Source: Gemmatimonadota bacterium
GTDB lineage: Bacteria > Gemmatimonadota > Gemmatimonadetes > Gemmatimonadales > GWC2-71-9
NCBI GenBank assembly: GCA_016874005.1
Contig: VGVQ01000014.1
Location: 40,365-104,364, forward strand
DNA length: 64,000 nt
Reading direction: 5' to 3'
In this document: one piece after another, positions 51,525 to 61,711 of the stretch
Layout: each line of letters begins with the position of its first letter
How positions within the stretch are numbered: the stretch's first letter is position 1
The notes under the pieces: generated by a model
The model's database searches: none
The model's input: only the letters and a program-made list of their open reading frames with translations
Told to the model about the DNA's origin: nothing
Program-made: the position numbers and the translations under genes

Positions 51525-52559
51525 ATGCGAGCCCTGACACTGACCGCCCACGGCGGCCTCGACCGCCTGGCGGTCCAAGACCTTCCCCGGCCTGAGATCT
51601 CGGCCCCCGACCAGGTCCGGATCGCCGTTCGGGCCGCGGCGCTTAACCACTTGGATCTATTCGTCTTAGGTGGCCTCCCGGGGGTCACGCTCCCGTTCCC
51701 GCACGTGGTCGGGACCGACGCCGCCGGGGTGGTCGACGCCGTGGGCGACGGGGTCTCCCACCTGGCCCCAGGTGACCGGGTGGTCATCAACCCCGGGCTC
51801 TCCTGCGGGACCTGCCCCGCCTGCCGATCCGACCAGGACCCCTTCTGCCGGACCTTCCGGATCGTCGGCGAGCACCAGAGCGGCACCGCCGCCGAGTACC
51901 TGGTCATGCCGGGGAGGAACGTAACCAAAGTTGGGAGCCACTTGAGCTGGACCGAAGCGGCGGCGCTCCCACTGGCGACGTTGACGGCCTGGCGGATGCT
52001 CACCACCCGCGCTCGGGTCGCGCCCGGTGAGGCCGTCCTGATCTGGGGAATCGGCGGCGGCGTCTCCCTCGCCGCCCTTCAGATCGCCAAACATCTGGGA
52101 GCCCGGGTCATCGCCACCAGCTCGTCGGACGCCAAGCTCGCGGTGGCGACCACCCTCGGTGCCGACCTCGTCCTCAATCACACCATCGTCGACGTCGCGA
52201 AAGCCGCGAGGGAATTCACCAAAGTCGGAGTCGACGTGGTGGTCGATTCCGTTGGCGAAAAAACCTGGGACAAATCCCTCCGAGCCCTTCGGCCCGGCGG
52301 CCGCCTGGTTACTTGCGGCGCCACCACCGGCCCGATGGTCCAGATCGACATCCGGCGGCTCTTCTGGTTCCAATGGTCGATCCTTGGCTCGACCATGAGC
52401 TCGATGGGCGAGTTCCACGCCATGATGGCCGTCGCCAATCAGGGGAAGTTCACCCCGATCGTCGATACCGTGGTCCCCCTGGAGCAAGGCCGAAAAGCCT
52501 TCGAGCGACTCGAAAAGGGCGACCAAGTCGGCAAAGTGGTGATCGAGGTCAGCCGATGA
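51525..52559 (+). CDS. Zinc-type alcohol dehydrogenase-like protein (MDR family)
   Basis: 344 aa NAD(P)-dependent dehydrogenase/reductase. The catalytic domain has FPHVVGTDAAGVVDAVGDGV, and a structural zinc loop CGTCPACRSDQDPFC supplies three cysteines in CxxCxxC plus a fourth. The nucleotide-binding loop is VLIWGIGGGVSLAALQIAKHLGARVIATSS. Substrate unknown. The stop overlaps the next ATG by four bases. Confidence 0.85.
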   Translation: MRALTLTAHGGLDRLAVQDLPRPEISAPDQVRIAVRAAALNHLDLFVLGGLPGVTLPFPHVVGTDAAGVVDAVGDGVSHLAPGDRVVINPGLSCGTCPACRSDQDPFCRTFRIVGEHQSGTAAEYLVMPGRNVTKVGSHLSWTEAAALPLATLTAWRMLTTRARVAPGEAVLIWGIGGGVSLAALQIAKHLGARVIATSSSDAKLAVATTLGADLVLNHTIVDVAKAAREFTKVGVDVVVDSVGEKTWDKSLRALRPGGRLVTCGATTGPMVQIDIRRLFWFQWSILGSTMSSMGEFHAMMAVANQGKFTPIVDTVVPLEQGRKAFERLEKGDQVGKVVIEVSR

Positions 52560-53296
52560 ACGCCATCCTCGAGCGCCTCAGGGTCGGATTCGACCAGATG
52601 CTGGCCATCCTCCCGGGCTTCTTGTTCGCCGCCGGGATCCTCCTGGTCGGGTACTTCGTGGCCCGGCTGGTGGAGCGGTGGACCGACGCGGTGCTGTCTC
52701 GGCTCAACTTCAACAAGATGGCCGAAGCGGGCGGTATCTCCGAGGCGGTTGGGCGCACCGGCACTCGACTCGATCCGATCCACGTCGTCGGCAAGCTGCT
52801 GTTCTGGCTCGTCATGCTGGCCGTCATTCTCTTGGCCAGCGCCGCCCTCGAACTCAACAGCATCAACGTGATGTTCGGGACGATGTTGTCGTACATCCCC
52901 ACCCTGTTCGCGGCCGTAATCATCGTGATCCTCGGGATGATCGTCGGGGAGTTCGTCCGGGCGATCGTCCTCGCCTCCGCGGGTGCGGTCGAAGGCGTCC
53001 CGACTTTGGCCAAGGTCGCCAAGGTCGCGGTCGTCCTGATCGCGGTCTTCATGGCGATGCAGCAGATGGGCGTGGCCGCCGAGATCATCACCGCGGCCTT
53101 CACGGCCACGGTCGGCGCCATCGCGCTGGCGGCGGGCCTCGCCTTCGGGCTCGGAAACCGGGATCTGGCGGGGGAAATCACCCGCCGGTGGTACGACGAG
53201 GGCCGCCAGCGACGGCTGAACCGGCTGGCGGCCCAGGACCGGGCCACGCCGGCGGCCGAATCTCGCAGTTCCGAGTCGGGCAACTCCGACCCGTGA
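52556..53296 (+). CDS. MscS-like conserved TM helix protein
   Basis: 246 aa membrane protein with about five helices: one at the N-terminus (ILPGFLFAAGILLVGYFVARLV), a middle pair (LFWLVMLAVILLASAAL, YIPTLFAAVIIVILGMIVGEF), and a late pair (VAVVLIAVFMAMQQMGV, ATVGAIALAAGLAFGLGN). The last (GAIALAAGLAFGLGNRDLA) is the pore-helix pattern of small mechanosensitive channels, but the beta domain after it is missing. It ends in a charged Ser-rich tail. ATG 52556 overlaps the dehydrogenase stop. Confidence 0.75.
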   Translation: MNAILERLRVGFDQMLAILPGFLFAAGILLVGYFVARLVERWTDAVLSRLNFNKMAEAGGISEAVGRTGTRLDPIHVVGKLLFWLVMLAVILLASAALELNSINVMFGTMLSYIPTLFAAVIIVILGMIVGEFVRAIVLASAGAVEGVPTLAKVAKVAVVLIAVFMAMQQMGVAAEIITAAFTATVGAIALAAGLAFGLGNRDLAGEITRRWYDEGRQRRLNRLAAQDRATPAAESRSSESGNSDP

Positions 53297-53380
53297 GCCA
53301 ACCGGCGATCGCTCCCGCCCGCCAGGACGCGGTGCCCGGCAGCGATCGAGCCACTCACCGAACCCACCAGGAACCAGCCC

Positions 53381-53785
53381 ATGAGAACCGCGGTCGCCGT
53401 CGCCCTCAATGTCGCCCTCGGCTTTTCGAGCGCCGCGGCCCAGGCACCCGACACCACCCCGACCGCCGTGGTCCGGCGCCAGATCGAGACGTTCAACCAA
53501 CGCGATCTGGACGGCTTCATGGCACTGTACGCCGACGACGCGGTGGTGTTCGAGTTTCCCTCGGGTAAGGAGCTGTGGCGGGGAAAGGCCGCGATCCGGG
53601 CCCAGTACGAGACGGTGTTCAAGCAGCCACTCCCACCCGTCCGGGTCGAGCCGCGGATCGTCGACGGCCATTTCGTGATCGAAAACGAAGTGTGGGATGC
53701 CAAACCCGGCGAGCGTAACCGCGCCATCTGGATGTACGACATCCAGGCCGGTCTGATCCGGCGGGTCTGGCGGGTCCGGATGTGA
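53381..53785 (+). CDS. Exported SnoaL/NTF2-like protein
   Basis: 134 aa with a signal peptide (TAVAVALNVALGFSSAAAQ). The NTF2-like fold reads VRRQIETFNQRDLDGFMALYADDAVVFEFPSGKELWRGKAAI. No conserved catalytic dyad is certain. Often a carrier or small isomerase domain. A hairpin terminator follows the stop. Confidence 0.7.
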   Translation: MRTAVAVALNVALGFSSAAAQAPDTTPTAVVRRQIETFNQRDLDGFMALYADDAVVFEFPSGKELWRGKAAIRAQYETVFKQPLPPVRVEPRIVDGHFVIENEVWDAKPGERNRAIWMYDIQAGLIRRVWRVRM

Positions 53786-53787
53786 CA

Positions 53788-53816
53788 CGGGGCACGGGCC
53801 GGAAGCCCGCGCCCCG
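53788..53816. terminator. GC hairpin between convergent genes
   Basis: CGGGGCACGGGC / GCCCGCGCCCCG pair over 12 positions with a single A-C mismatch around a five-base loop, directly after the SnoaL-like stop and before the end of the convergent molybdenum hydroxylase gene. No T tract. Confidence 0.5.
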
Positions 53817-53842
53817 CGCGGCGTGGCGATCCCCGGGCCGAC

Positions 53843-55981
53843 TCAGACCAAGGGCGCTCTTCGAACCGGTTTCCCGGTCAGCGCCACGAGGGCATTCGCC
53901 ACCGCGGGCCCGATCGGGGGCAGCCCGGGCTCGCCGACGCCGGTGGGTTGCTCGGTCGATGGCATGATGTGAACCTCGACCGCTGGCATCTCCGCCATCC
54001 GGAGGACCCGGTACTTGTCGAAGTTGGTGCTCACCACCTTGCCTCGCTCCACCGCGATCTGACCGTAGAGGGCAGCCCCGAGCCCATAGGCGATCCCGCT
54101 CTCCATCTGGGCGGCGATCACATCGGGGTTGACCGCAATGCCGCAATCGACGGCGCAGACCACCCGGTGCACCTTCGGCTTGCCGCCGACCAGCGAGACT
54201 TCCGCCACTTCGGCGACGTAGGTCGCGAAGGATTTGTGCACCGCGATGCCGCGCGCCCGCCCGGCGGGCAGGGGCGTCCCCCAACCGGCCTTCTCGGCGG
54301 CAAGGTTCAGCACGGCGAGTCGGCGGGGGTCCTTCCCGAGGAGGGCTCGGCGGAATTCGAGCGGATCCTTGCCCGCGGCCCTGGCCATCTCGTCGACGAA
54401 CATCTCCACCGCGAACGCGGTGTGGGTGTGGCCGACCGACCGCCACCACTGCACCGGCACCCCGCTCTTCGGCTGGTGCACGTCGACGAAGATGTTCGGA
54501 ACGTCGTAGGGGTGATCGCTGACGCCCTCATGCACGGCCTGGTCATTCCCGTCCGGGCTATCGAGCGGGGTCCCCGCGGTAATCGACGGCCCAACGACCC
54601 GGTGGGACCAGGCCACCGGGTTGCCGGACCCATCGAGCCCGCCGCGAACCCGGTGCAGGAAGGCGGGTCGGAAGTAGCCTGAGGCGGTGTCGTCCTCGCG
54701 GGTCCAGACCAATTTGACCGGGGCCGAGCCGTTGATCGCCTTGGCAATGGTGACGGCTTCCATCACGAAGTCGGATTTGCCGTTGGCCCGCCGACCGAAG
54801 CTGCCGCCAGCGTAGAGCATGTTGATCCTGATCTGCTCCGGCTTGAGTCCGGTGAAAGCCGCGATGGCCCCGCCATCCGGGGTCTGGAACTGGGCGCCAT
54901 ACCACAACTCGGCGCTGTCCGGCTTGAGCTGGACCACGCAGTTCATCGGTTCCATGCAGGCATGCGCCAAGAACGGGAACTCGTAGCTGGCCTCGACCGT
55001 CTTGGCGGCACCCGAGAGGGCCTGCTCGGCGTCACCGACCTTCCTGACTTCTCGGCCCGGCTTGCCGGCGAGTTCCCGAAACTCGGCCATGATCTCGGCC
55101 GTGCCAGCCGTGTTGGCTTCGGCGGTGTCCCACTCGACCGTGAGGGCATCTCGGCCATTCTTGGCGGCCCAGAAGTTGATTCCCAGCACCGCCACGCCGG
55201 TCGGGATCTGGACCACCTCGGTCACTCCGGGCACGGCCTTGGCCTTGGCCGCGTCGAACGACTTGACCTTGGCGCCGAACAAGGGGGGATGGGCCACCAC
55301 CGCGGTGAGCAGCCCGTCGAGTTTGACATCCTGCGTGAAGGTGGCCCGCCCAGTGCTCTTGGGCTTGGCGTCGGGACGCTGGGCCTGCCCGGGCTTCCCG
55401 ATGTACCGGAAGTCCTTGGGATCCTTGAGCGGAACCTCGGCCGGGGCGGCGAGCGTGGCGGCGAGGCCGGCGAGGGTGGCGTACGATGCCCGCCGGTTGC
55501 TCTTGGCGTGGACGACTTCGCCTGGCTCGGTGGTCAGCTCGCCCGCCGAGACGCCCCACTGCTTGGCGGCGGCGGCGAGGAGGACGGCGCGGGCGGTTGC
55601 GCCAGCCTTACGGTGCTGCTCCCAGGAGTTGGCGATGGCACTCGACCCCCCGGTTCCCATCATGCCAAAGGCGAGGTTCTTGTACTTCTCGGTGTCGTTG
55701 GGGGCGCCCTCGACGACGATCTTACTCCAATCGGCGTCCATTTCCTCGGCGATCAGGGTGGCCAAGCCGGTGTAGGTCCCCTGCCCCATCTCGAGGTGCT
55801 TGGCGAACACCGTGACGGTGCCGTTCGGATCGAGGCGGATGAAAGGGTTGGGGGCGAAGGGACCCGCCGGCCCGGCCGGCGCGCCGCCGGTCGAAGGCCC
55901 GCAGCCGAACACCATCAGACCACCGCCGGCGGCGACGCCGATCCGGACGAAATCGCGACGCGAAAAGGTCGTGGCAGTCAT
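53843..55981 (-). CDS. Molybdenum hydroxylase large subunit (isoquinoline 1-oxidoreductase beta / aldehyde oxidase type)
   Basis: 712 aa molybdopterin-binding subunit. The Tat signal ([20 protein letters not shown]) exports it folded. Further on come [27 protein letters not shown], the small domain, and the C-terminal cofactor-binding segments such as [18 protein letters not shown] and [18 protein letters not shown], which contains the catalytic Glu. Oxidises aromatic heterocycles or aldehydes with water. Its partner is the iron-sulfur gene four bases upstream. Confidence 0.85.
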   Translation of the reverse strand: MTATTFSRRDFVRIGVAAGGGLMVFGCGPSTGGAPAGPAGPFAPNPFIRLDPNGTVTVFAKHLEMGQGTYTGLATLIAEEMDADWSKIVVEGAPNDTEKYKNLAFGMMGTGGSSAIANSWEQHRKAGATARAVLLAAAAKQWGVSAGELTTEPGEVVHAKSNRRASYATLAGLAATLAAPAEVPLKDPKDFRYIGKPGQAQRPDAKPKSTGRATFTQDVKLDGLLTAVVAHPPLFGAKVKSFDAAKAKAVPGVTEVVQIPTGVAVLGINFWAAKNGRDALTVEWDTAEANTAGTAEIMAEFRELAGKPGREVRKVGDAEQALSGAAKTVEASYEFPFLAHACMEPMNCVVQLKPDSAELWYGAQFQTPDGGAIAAFTGLKPEQIRINMLYAGGSFGRRANGKSDFVMEAVTIAKAINGSAPVKLVWTREDDTASGYFRPAFLHRVRGGLDGSGNPVAWSHRVVGPSITAGTPLDSPDGNDQAVHEGVSDHPYDVPNIFVDVHQPKSGVPVQWWRSVGHTHTAFAVEMFVDEMARAAGKDPLEFRRALLGKDPRRLAVLNLAAEKAGWGTPLPAGRARGIAVHKSFATYVAEVAEVSLVGGKPKVHRVVCAVDCGIAVNPDVIAAQMESGIAYGLGAALYGQIAVERGKVVSTNFDKYRVLRMAEMPAVEVHIMPSTEQPTGVGEPGLPPIGPAVANALVALTGKPVRRAPLV

Positions 55982-55985
55982 CGGA

Positions 55986-56444
55986 TCAGCCTCGCTTGAT
56001 TTCGGCGGCGCGGTGAATCGCGGCCCGAATCCGTTGGTAGGTACCGCAGCGGCAGATGTTCCCGTTCATCGCCTGATCGATGTCCGCGTCGGTCGGGTTG
56101 GGTTTGGCGGTGATCAGCGCCACCGCGGACATGATCTGTCCGCTCTGGCAATAGCCGCACTGCGGAACCTGCAGCTCGACCCAGGCCTGCTGAACCGCGT
56201 CGGTGCCGTCGGGGGAGAGGCCTTCGATCGTGGTGACCCGCTTGGAGCCGACAGCGGACAGCGGCACGCTGCAGGAGCGAACTGGGGTGCCATCGAGATG
56301 GACCGTGCAGGCCCCGCACTGAGCGATCCCGCACCCGTACTTGGTGCCGGTCAGGCCCAACACGTCACGGAGAACCCACAACAGCGGCATCGACGGGTCG
56401 GCGCTGACTTCCCGCGCCTCGCCGTTGATGGTGATGGTTGCCAT
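55986..56444 (-). CDS. Molybdenum hydroxylase [2Fe-2S] subunit
   Basis: 152 aa with two [2Fe-2S] centres. The N-terminal ferredoxin-type ligands are [18 protein letters not shown] and the C-terminal four-helix ligands are [10 protein letters not shown] and [15 protein letters not shown]. It passes electrons from the molybdenum site to the acceptor. No Tat signal, so it is exported together with the large subunit by hitch-hiking. Complete. Confidence 0.9.
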   Translation of the reverse strand: MATITINGEAREVSADPSMPLLWVLRDVLGLTGTKYGCGIAQCGACTVHLDGTPVRSCSVPLSAVGSKRVTTIEGLSPDGTDAVQQAWVELQVPQCGYCQSGQIMSAVALITAKPNPTDADIDQAMNGNICRCGTYQRIRAAIHRAAEIKRG

Positions 56445-56523
56445 GTTTCCTCCTCGATATATGGTGCGGCTGGTTCGCTACAGATTACCCGCGGCCGGGC
56501 CAAAGCGGAAGCGGACTCGGCCC

Positions 56524-56760
56524 CTAGCGTCCGCCGGTTCGCCATCGGAGGCTATCCCGCGCCACTCGACCGTTCACCATGGTGAACAGGCTGGTCGTCC
56601 GCGACGATCCGGTCACCCGAGATCAGGACCGCTGAGCCCAGTCCTTCCCTCGGACCGCCGTGTACCCCTTGCCATTGTGGAGCACCACCGAATCCGGCGC
56701 CGGGCTCCCGCACGAGATCAGTCCGACACCGACGACCATCCACCCGGACAGCGCCCTCAT
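56524..56760 (-). pseudogene. Remnant of an exported amidohydrolase with internal deletion
   Basis: The start looks like an intact lipoprotein: MRALSGWMVVGVGLISCGS, then PDSVVLHNGKGYTAVRGKDWAQ, the usual first beta strands of YtcJ-like amidohydrolases. One missing G (CAGCGG, expected CAGGCGG) throws the frame. The next strand AVLISGDRIVADD is readable only in another frame. The end TTSLFTMVNGRVARDSLRW is the typical C-terminus of the family, so about 500 central residues are gone. The ATG overlaps the stop of the upstream gene (ATGA). Confidence 0.5.
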
Positions 56761-57839
56761 GGCACCGCTGCCGCCGGCGGGGCGGGCAGGCGCAGCTCCA
56801 TCAACCGGACCCCGCCTCGGAATTGCTCCGCCCACAAGGCGCTTTCCGCGGACGCGGCCACGATCACGCCGGCCCCCACCGCGGTGAAGACGCGGCGCAG
56901 GCGCCCCTCGGTGTCGACCACCTGGTATCGGCGCACGGAATCCACGGCGGCTTTCGATTTCCTGAGCCAGATCAGCCCCTCAGGCGTCCCGAAGCCCCGC
57001 TCGAAATTGGCTTTGAACGGAGCGAAGGGGAGCTTCTCCGCCATCGGCCGCAGCTCCTCCGGGAAGGTGTTCACGTATTGCTCCCGGTCGGCGCGGGTCA
57101 CGTCCAACACCGGGTCCGGCAGCCGTTCGCCCCGTTTCTCTTTGCCACCGACGAAATGAGAGACCTCGTTCCGCCGAACCCTGGCGATCCAGAGCATCCC
57201 GTCGGGCCGAACCCCCCACCAGTCGTTGCCGGAAAAGATCATCCGTTCGAACCGTTTTCCGCGCTGCTCGGTGATCTCGGCCACGTCGAACGGCGCGAGG
57301 CCCGCGATGGTGTCGAACTCGGTCAGGGTCGAGTTGCTCCGGATCAGTAACGACGAGTCCCGCAGCCCGCTGCCGTCGGGACCGGCGATCGGTGGAATCT
57401 CGAAGTAGTACTGACCGGCGGCGTCCCGCCCCTTGGGCAGGATTCCCCGGGTACCGGCCGGCGCCGGGACCGAGCCAACGAGCTGGCCGGCGCCGGTCCA
57501 GATCGAGAGGCGGCTCTTCCCCCAATCGGCGACGAAGGCGGTGTCGCCGATGGTGAAGACGCCGTACGGCTTGCCGATCTCGGGGTTCTTCGCGCCGCCT
57601 AACGGCTGGACGGTCTTGGCGCCGAAGTCCGCCACCGCCACGACGTCGTGATCGGCGCCCACCAGCACCCACCGCTGGCCACCCAGCCAGGCGGCTTCGG
57701 GGATCTGGGCCCACCCGACCACCAGGGTGTCGGCCCCATCCGGGAGCGGCTCGGCCGGCACCGACTCCGCCCGGCGCGAGGCGCTCGGCCCGCAGCCGGC
57801 CACGGCCGCTGCCATCAGCCACCACCACGACTTGGTCAT
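56757..57839 (-). CDS. Lipoprotein beta-propeller protein (six-bladed, NHL-like)
   Basis: 360 aa. Leader with lipobox (WWWLMAAAVAGCGPS). Repeating blades with PxG...V/I ADWGKSRLSIWTGAGQL, SLLIRSNSTLTEFDTI and GLIWLRKSKAAVDSVRRYQV, ending in a closing strand GVRLMELRL. No enzyme residues recognised; likely binds a partner or ligand. The start overlaps the stop of the sortilin-like gene upstream by four bases. Confidence 0.7.
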   Translation of the reverse strand: MTKSWWWLMAAAVAGCGPSASRRAESVPAEPLPDGADTLVVGWAQIPEAAWLGGQRWVLVGADHDVVAVADFGAKTVQPLGGAKNPEIGKPYGVFTIGDTAFVADWGKSRLSIWTGAGQLVGSVPAPAGTRGILPKGRDAAGQYYFEIPPIAGPDGSGLRDSSLLIRSNSTLTEFDTIAGLAPFDVAEITEQRGKRFERMIFSGNDWWGVRPDGMLWIARVRRNEVSHFVGGKEKRGERLPDPVLDVTRADREQYVNTFPEELRPMAEKLPFAPFKANFERGFGTPEGLIWLRKSKAAVDSVRRYQVVDTEGRLRRVFTAVGAGVIVAASAESALWAEQFRGGVRLMELRLPAPPAAAVP

Positions 57840-60800
57840 CGCCCGCTCGATTCCGCGATCTCGGTCGCCGCCGGCGTCACCGCCGCGAGACCGAGCCGCC
57901 CCAATTCGGCGTTGACGGCCGCGAGCCCGCCGTCCAGCAGACTCTTGAGCTTGGCCAGCTGGCTATCGAGCTCGGCGGAAAGAACCGTGAACACTTGGTA
58001 CGACTGCGCCGTGGGTTTGGCTTCCGCGCTCGTCACCACCCCGAGGAGGGCGGCGATCTGGTTGTTCAGCTTGATCGGGTAGTTCAATGGGTCCTGTCCG
58101 CTCCTGTTCTGGACCTGGTAGATCTCACCTTCCACGGCGGAGAGTTGCCCGATGAACGGGGTCACCACTCGCTCGAGGGCCACCCCGCGACCGGCCGCGA
58201 TCCCGCGGTTTCGATCGGCGAGTTGGGCCTTGACGTTGCGGATGGTGCGGACCGCGTTGTTCGCCTCCGACGTCTTGTCGCGAATCCGCATCGCGAAGCT
58301 GAACTGCTCCTCCAGGTCGGCTTGCGACCCTTGCGATCGGGGATCCTTGAGCAGCCGAAAGGTCTGGGTATCGCTCTTGTCGCCCACGGTGAGCCGCACC
58401 GAGTAGCTCCCGGGCGGCGCGATCGGCCCTTGCAACCCGGCCGCCCACATGATCATTCCGCGGAACCCGACGGCATCCGGGTACCGGAGGTTCCAGCTGA
58501 AGCTGTTGGCCCCGGCGCGGTTCGGAACGCTCGGCAGGGTAACGTAGCGATAGCCCCCCTCGAAGTTGGAAAACGGGGTCGGGCGCTGGACCGCCGCCGT
58601 GCGGCGAGCGCTCTCCGGCAGCACACCTAACGCCGCCAGGCTGTCCAACCGAGCCTGCTCGGCCGACATCAGCCGGAGGCTGTCCGCCACCCAGAGCGGA
58701 TCGGGGTCGCTGCCGTAGCTCCGGATGGTCTGGCCCTTGGCGTCGAGGAAGTCGATGGTGACCTTCTGGCCCGGCCGTTTGAGCCAGTACTGGATCGAGA
58801 CCCCGCCGAAGGTACGATAGGCATCCCGCGGCTGGAACAAGTGGGCCTCCTTGGCCATAACTTCGGCGCGGAGCTGCCGGAGCGACGAAATGTCGTCCAT
58901 GATCCAGAATCCCCGGCCGTGGGTCCCGAGCACGACGTCGCCTTCCTTGACTTGGAGATCGTGAATCGGGACCGGCGGCAAGTTGCGCCGGAGCGACTGC
59001 CAGTTGGCCCCGTCGTCGAACGAGACCCAGACGCCCCGCTCGGTCCCCGCGAACAAGAGGCCCTGCCGGACCGGATCTTCCCGAATCACCCTGGCAAACT
59101 CACCCGGCGTGATCCCGGCGACGATCTTGGTCCACGTCTTCCCGTAGTCGGTGGTTCGGTAGAGATAGGGCCCGAAGTCATTGAGCTGGAACCGATTCGC
59201 CGCGAAGTAGGCGGTGCCCTTGGCATGGGCCGACGCCTCGATGATCGAGATCCGCGCCCACTCCGGCAGTCCCGGGGGGGTGACCCGCTCCCACGATTGG
59301 CCGCCATTGCGAGTCACCGCGATCACGCCATCGTCGGAACCGGTCCAGATCACTCCCTGTTCCACTGGCGACTCGGAGATCGTGAAGACCGTGGCATAGT
59401 ACTCGACCGAGGTCTGGTCCTTGGTGATGGGGCCCCCGGACGGACCCAACGTCCTGGGGTCGTTTCGGGTCAGGTCGGGGCTGATCGCCGTGAAGCTCTC
59501 GCCCTCGTTGGTGGTCTTGAAGACCACGCTCGACCCGACGTACAACGTGTTGGGGTCGTGGGGCGAGAAGACGATCGGGAAGGTCCATTGCATCCGGTAC
59601 TTGGCGTCCACCGCCGAGTGCCCCATCGGATTGAGCGGCCACGGGTTGATGTCGCGCTCGATCCCGCTCCTGGTGTCCTTCCGGGTCAGGTAGCCCCCGT
59701 AGGAGCCGGCGAAAATGATGTCGGGATTGTCCGGCCGCGCCGCGATGTAACCGGACTCGCCGCCGCCAGCGTCATAAAACTCGGCGAAGTGGCTCGACGG
59801 CTGGGGCCGGCTCGACATGCAGAGGGTGCTGTTGTCCTGCTGGGCCCCGCAGACGCGGTAGGGGAAGTGGTTGGTCGTGGTGACGTGATAGAATTGCGCC
59901 GTGGGGTAGTCGTAGTCGGTCCAGCTCCGCCCGCCGTTGAAGGTGACCTCCGCGCCGCCGTCATCGCCGACCACCATCCGCATCGGGTCGTTCGGGGCGA
60001 TCCACAAGTCGTGATAGTCGCCATGGTGGGTGTTGATCGGCCGCGGGAACGTCTTTCCGCCGTCGGTCGACTTCCAGAACTGGACGTTGAGCACGTAGAC
60101 GCCGTTCTCGTCCTTGGGATCGGCGAAGATCCGCGAGTAGTACCAGGCCCGCTGGCGGAGTTTCCGCTCGTCGTTCACCTGGGTCCAGGTCTCGCCGGCG
60201 TCGTCGGAGCGAAAGACCCCCCCGTCGTCGGCCTCCACGATCGCCCAGAGCCGCTTCGGGTTGGCCGGCGAAACCGTGATCCCGACGTTGCCGATCGCGC
60301 CTTTGGGCAAACCGGCGTTCCGGGTGATCTCTTTCCAGGTGGCCCCGCCATCGGTGGTCTTGAACAGCCCGCTCCCGGGGCCCCCGCTGTTCATCAGCCA
60401 CGGCTTCCGATAGGCTTCCCAGAGACCGGCGTAGAGAACCTCGGGGTTGCTCGGATCCATCACCAGTTCCACCGCGCCGGTCGAGTCGTTCCCGGGGCGC
60501 TTGAGCACGTTCTTCCAGGTCCGCCCGCCGTCGGTCGACTGGTAGACGCCCCGGTGCGGCGAGGCGGTGCTGAACACCGGGCCTAACGCCGCGACGTAGA
60601 CGATGTCGGGGTTCTTGGGGTGGATCTTGATCTTCGAGATGTGCCGGGTTTCCGCCAGGCCCAGGTAGCTCCAGGTCCGGCCGCCGTCGGTGCTCTTGTA
60701 GACGCCGTCGCCGTGAGAGGTATTGCCCCGGATCGGGTACTCCCCGCCGCCCACATAAACGACGTCCGGGTTGGATTCGGACACGGCGATCGCCCCGATG

Positions 60801-61078
60801 GTCCCCCCGAAGTAGCGGTCGGTGATCGGCTGCCAGGTATCACCCCCGTCGGTGCTCTTGAACACCCCGCCACCGGTGGTGCCCATGTAGTACTCCTGGG
60901 GCCGACTGGCCGACCCCGCCACCGCGACGGAGCGGCCACCCCGCTGAGGACCCAGCTCCCGCCAGGACAAGGCCCCGAAGGCGGTGGTGTCGACCTTCTG
61001 AGCGGCGAGCGAAGTGGACAGGCCGGCGCCGAGCGAAAAAACGAATAACGCAACCACGTGAGCCATTGAAACCCGCAT
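57836..61078 (-). CDS. Exported VPS10/sortilin-like BNR-repeat protein
   Basis: 1080 aa. Leader HVVALFVFSLGAGLSTSLAAQ. The first ~750 residues are repeats of the sortilin type with Asp boxes (STDGGDTWQPI, STDGGRTWSYL, STDGGRTWKNV, TTDGGATWKEI, SDDAGETWTQV, STDGGKTFPRP). A linker and an Ig-like domain follow (YRYVTLPSVPNRAGANSFSWNLRYP), then a helical C-terminus. Such proteins act as peptide receptors or glycosidases; unknown here. ATG 61078 is used; the track's 61618 start would overlap the divergent promoter. Confidence 0.85.
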   Translation of the reverse strand: MRVSMAHVVALFVFSLGAGLSTSLAAQKVDTTAFGALSWRELGPQRGGRSVAVAGSASRPQEYYMGTTGGGVFKSTDGGDTWQPITDRYFGGTIGAIAVSESNPDVVYVGGGEYPIRGNTSHGDGVYKSTDGGRTWSYLGLAETRHISKIKIHPKNPDIVYVAALGPVFSTASPHRGVYQSTDGGRTWKNVLKRPGNDSTGAVELVMDPSNPEVLYAGLWEAYRKPWLMNSGGPGSGLFKTTDGGATWKEITRNAGLPKGAIGNVGITVSPANPKRLWAIVEADDGGVFRSDDAGETWTQVNDERKLRQRAWYYSRIFADPKDENGVYVLNVQFWKSTDGGKTFPRPINTHHGDYHDLWIAPNDPMRMVVGDDGGAEVTFNGGRSWTDYDYPTAQFYHVTTTNHFPYRVCGAQQDNSTLCMSSRPQPSSHFAEFYDAGGGESGYIAARPDNPDIIFAGSYGGYLTRKDTRSGIERDINPWPLNPMGHSAVDAKYRMQWTFPIVFSPHDPNTLYVGSSVVFKTTNEGESFTAISPDLTRNDPRTLGPSGGPITKDQTSVEYYATVFTISESPVEQGVIWTGSDDGVIAVTRNGGQSWERVTPPGLPEWARISIIEASAHAKGTAYFAANRFQLNDFGPYLYRTTDYGKTWTKIVAGITPGEFARVIREDPVRQGLLFAGTERGVWVSFDDGANWQSLRRNLPPVPIHDLQVKEGDVVLGTHGRGFWIMDDISSLRQLRAEVMAKEAHLFQPRDAYRTFGGVSIQYWLKRPGQKVTIDFLDAKGQTIRSYGSDPDPLWVADSLRLMSAEQARLDSLAALGVLPESARRTAAVQRPTPFSNFEGGYRYVTLPSVPNRAGANSFSWNLRYPDAVGFRGMIMWAAGLQGPIAPPGSYSVRLTVGDKSDTQTFRLLKDPRSQGSQADLEEQFSFAMRIRDKTSEANNAVRTIRNVKAQLADRNRGIAAGRGVALERVVTPFIGQLSAVEGEIYQVQNRSGQDPLNYPIKLNNQIAALLGVVTSAEAKPTAQSYQVFTVLSAELDSQLAKLKSLLDGGLAAVNAELGRLGLAAVTPAATEIAESSGR

Positions 61079-61201
61079 CCGTGTGACGGTTGTGAGGCCT
61101 ATGTTGCCCGGTTTTGGGACGGATGGCAAGTAACCGAGGCCCCGAAACCGTTTCCTCCCGGAGAGCGTATCTTTGACCATCCCCCAACTCGGATCGGCTC
61201 G

Positions 61202-61651
61202 ATGGCATTTCGCTTTGGTTTCGTCCTGCTCGCCGCGCCAGCGATCCTCGCCGCGCCGGTTTCGGCCCAATCCCCGGCCGACAAAGAAGGCGTTCGGGCC
61301 GCCGTGCTCGACTACGTCGAGGGCTTCTACGAGGGCGACAGCACCCGCTTCCTCCGGAGCGTGCGGCCCGAGGTCGACAAGTTCGGCTTCTGGAAGAACG
61401 ACAAGGGGGCCTACCAGGGCGGCGGCTTTCCGTGGACCCGGTTCTTCAGCTTCGCCCGAGACGTGAAAGCCGGCAAGACGAAGACGCCCCCCAACGCGCC
61501 CAAGCAGATCGAAATCCTCGACGTCCAAGACCAGACCGCCGCGGCCAAGCTCACCGCATACTGGGGCACCGACTACTTCCTGCTGGCCAAGTACGACGGC
61601 AAGTGGATGATCCGCCACATCATCTGGCAGTCGCTCCCACCGACCCCGTAG
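61202..61651 (+). CDS. Exported NTF2-like (putative lumazine-binding) protein
   Basis: 149 aa with a signal peptide (FVLLAAPAILAAPVSAQ). The fold reads KEGVRAAVLDYVEGFYEGDSTRFLRSVRPEVDKFGFW ... AAAKLTAYWGTDYFLLAKYDGKWMIRHIIWQ, the pattern of DUF4440/lumazine-binding proteins. Divergent from the sortilin-like gene. Its transcript should end at the strong hairpin 60 bases downstream. Confidence 0.75.
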   Translation: MAFRFGFVLLAAPAILAAPVSAQSPADKEGVRAAVLDYVEGFYEGDSTRFLRSVRPEVDKFGFWKNDKGAYQGGGFPWTRFFSFARDVKAGKTKTPPNAPKQIEILDVQDQTAAAKLTAYWGTDYFLLAKYDGKWMIRHIIWQSLPPTP

Positions 61652-61711
61652 CCCGGTCGAGCCGCCCCCCGGCCGGCGCCGCGGACTCGACCGCGGTTGC
61701 GCCCCGACTCG

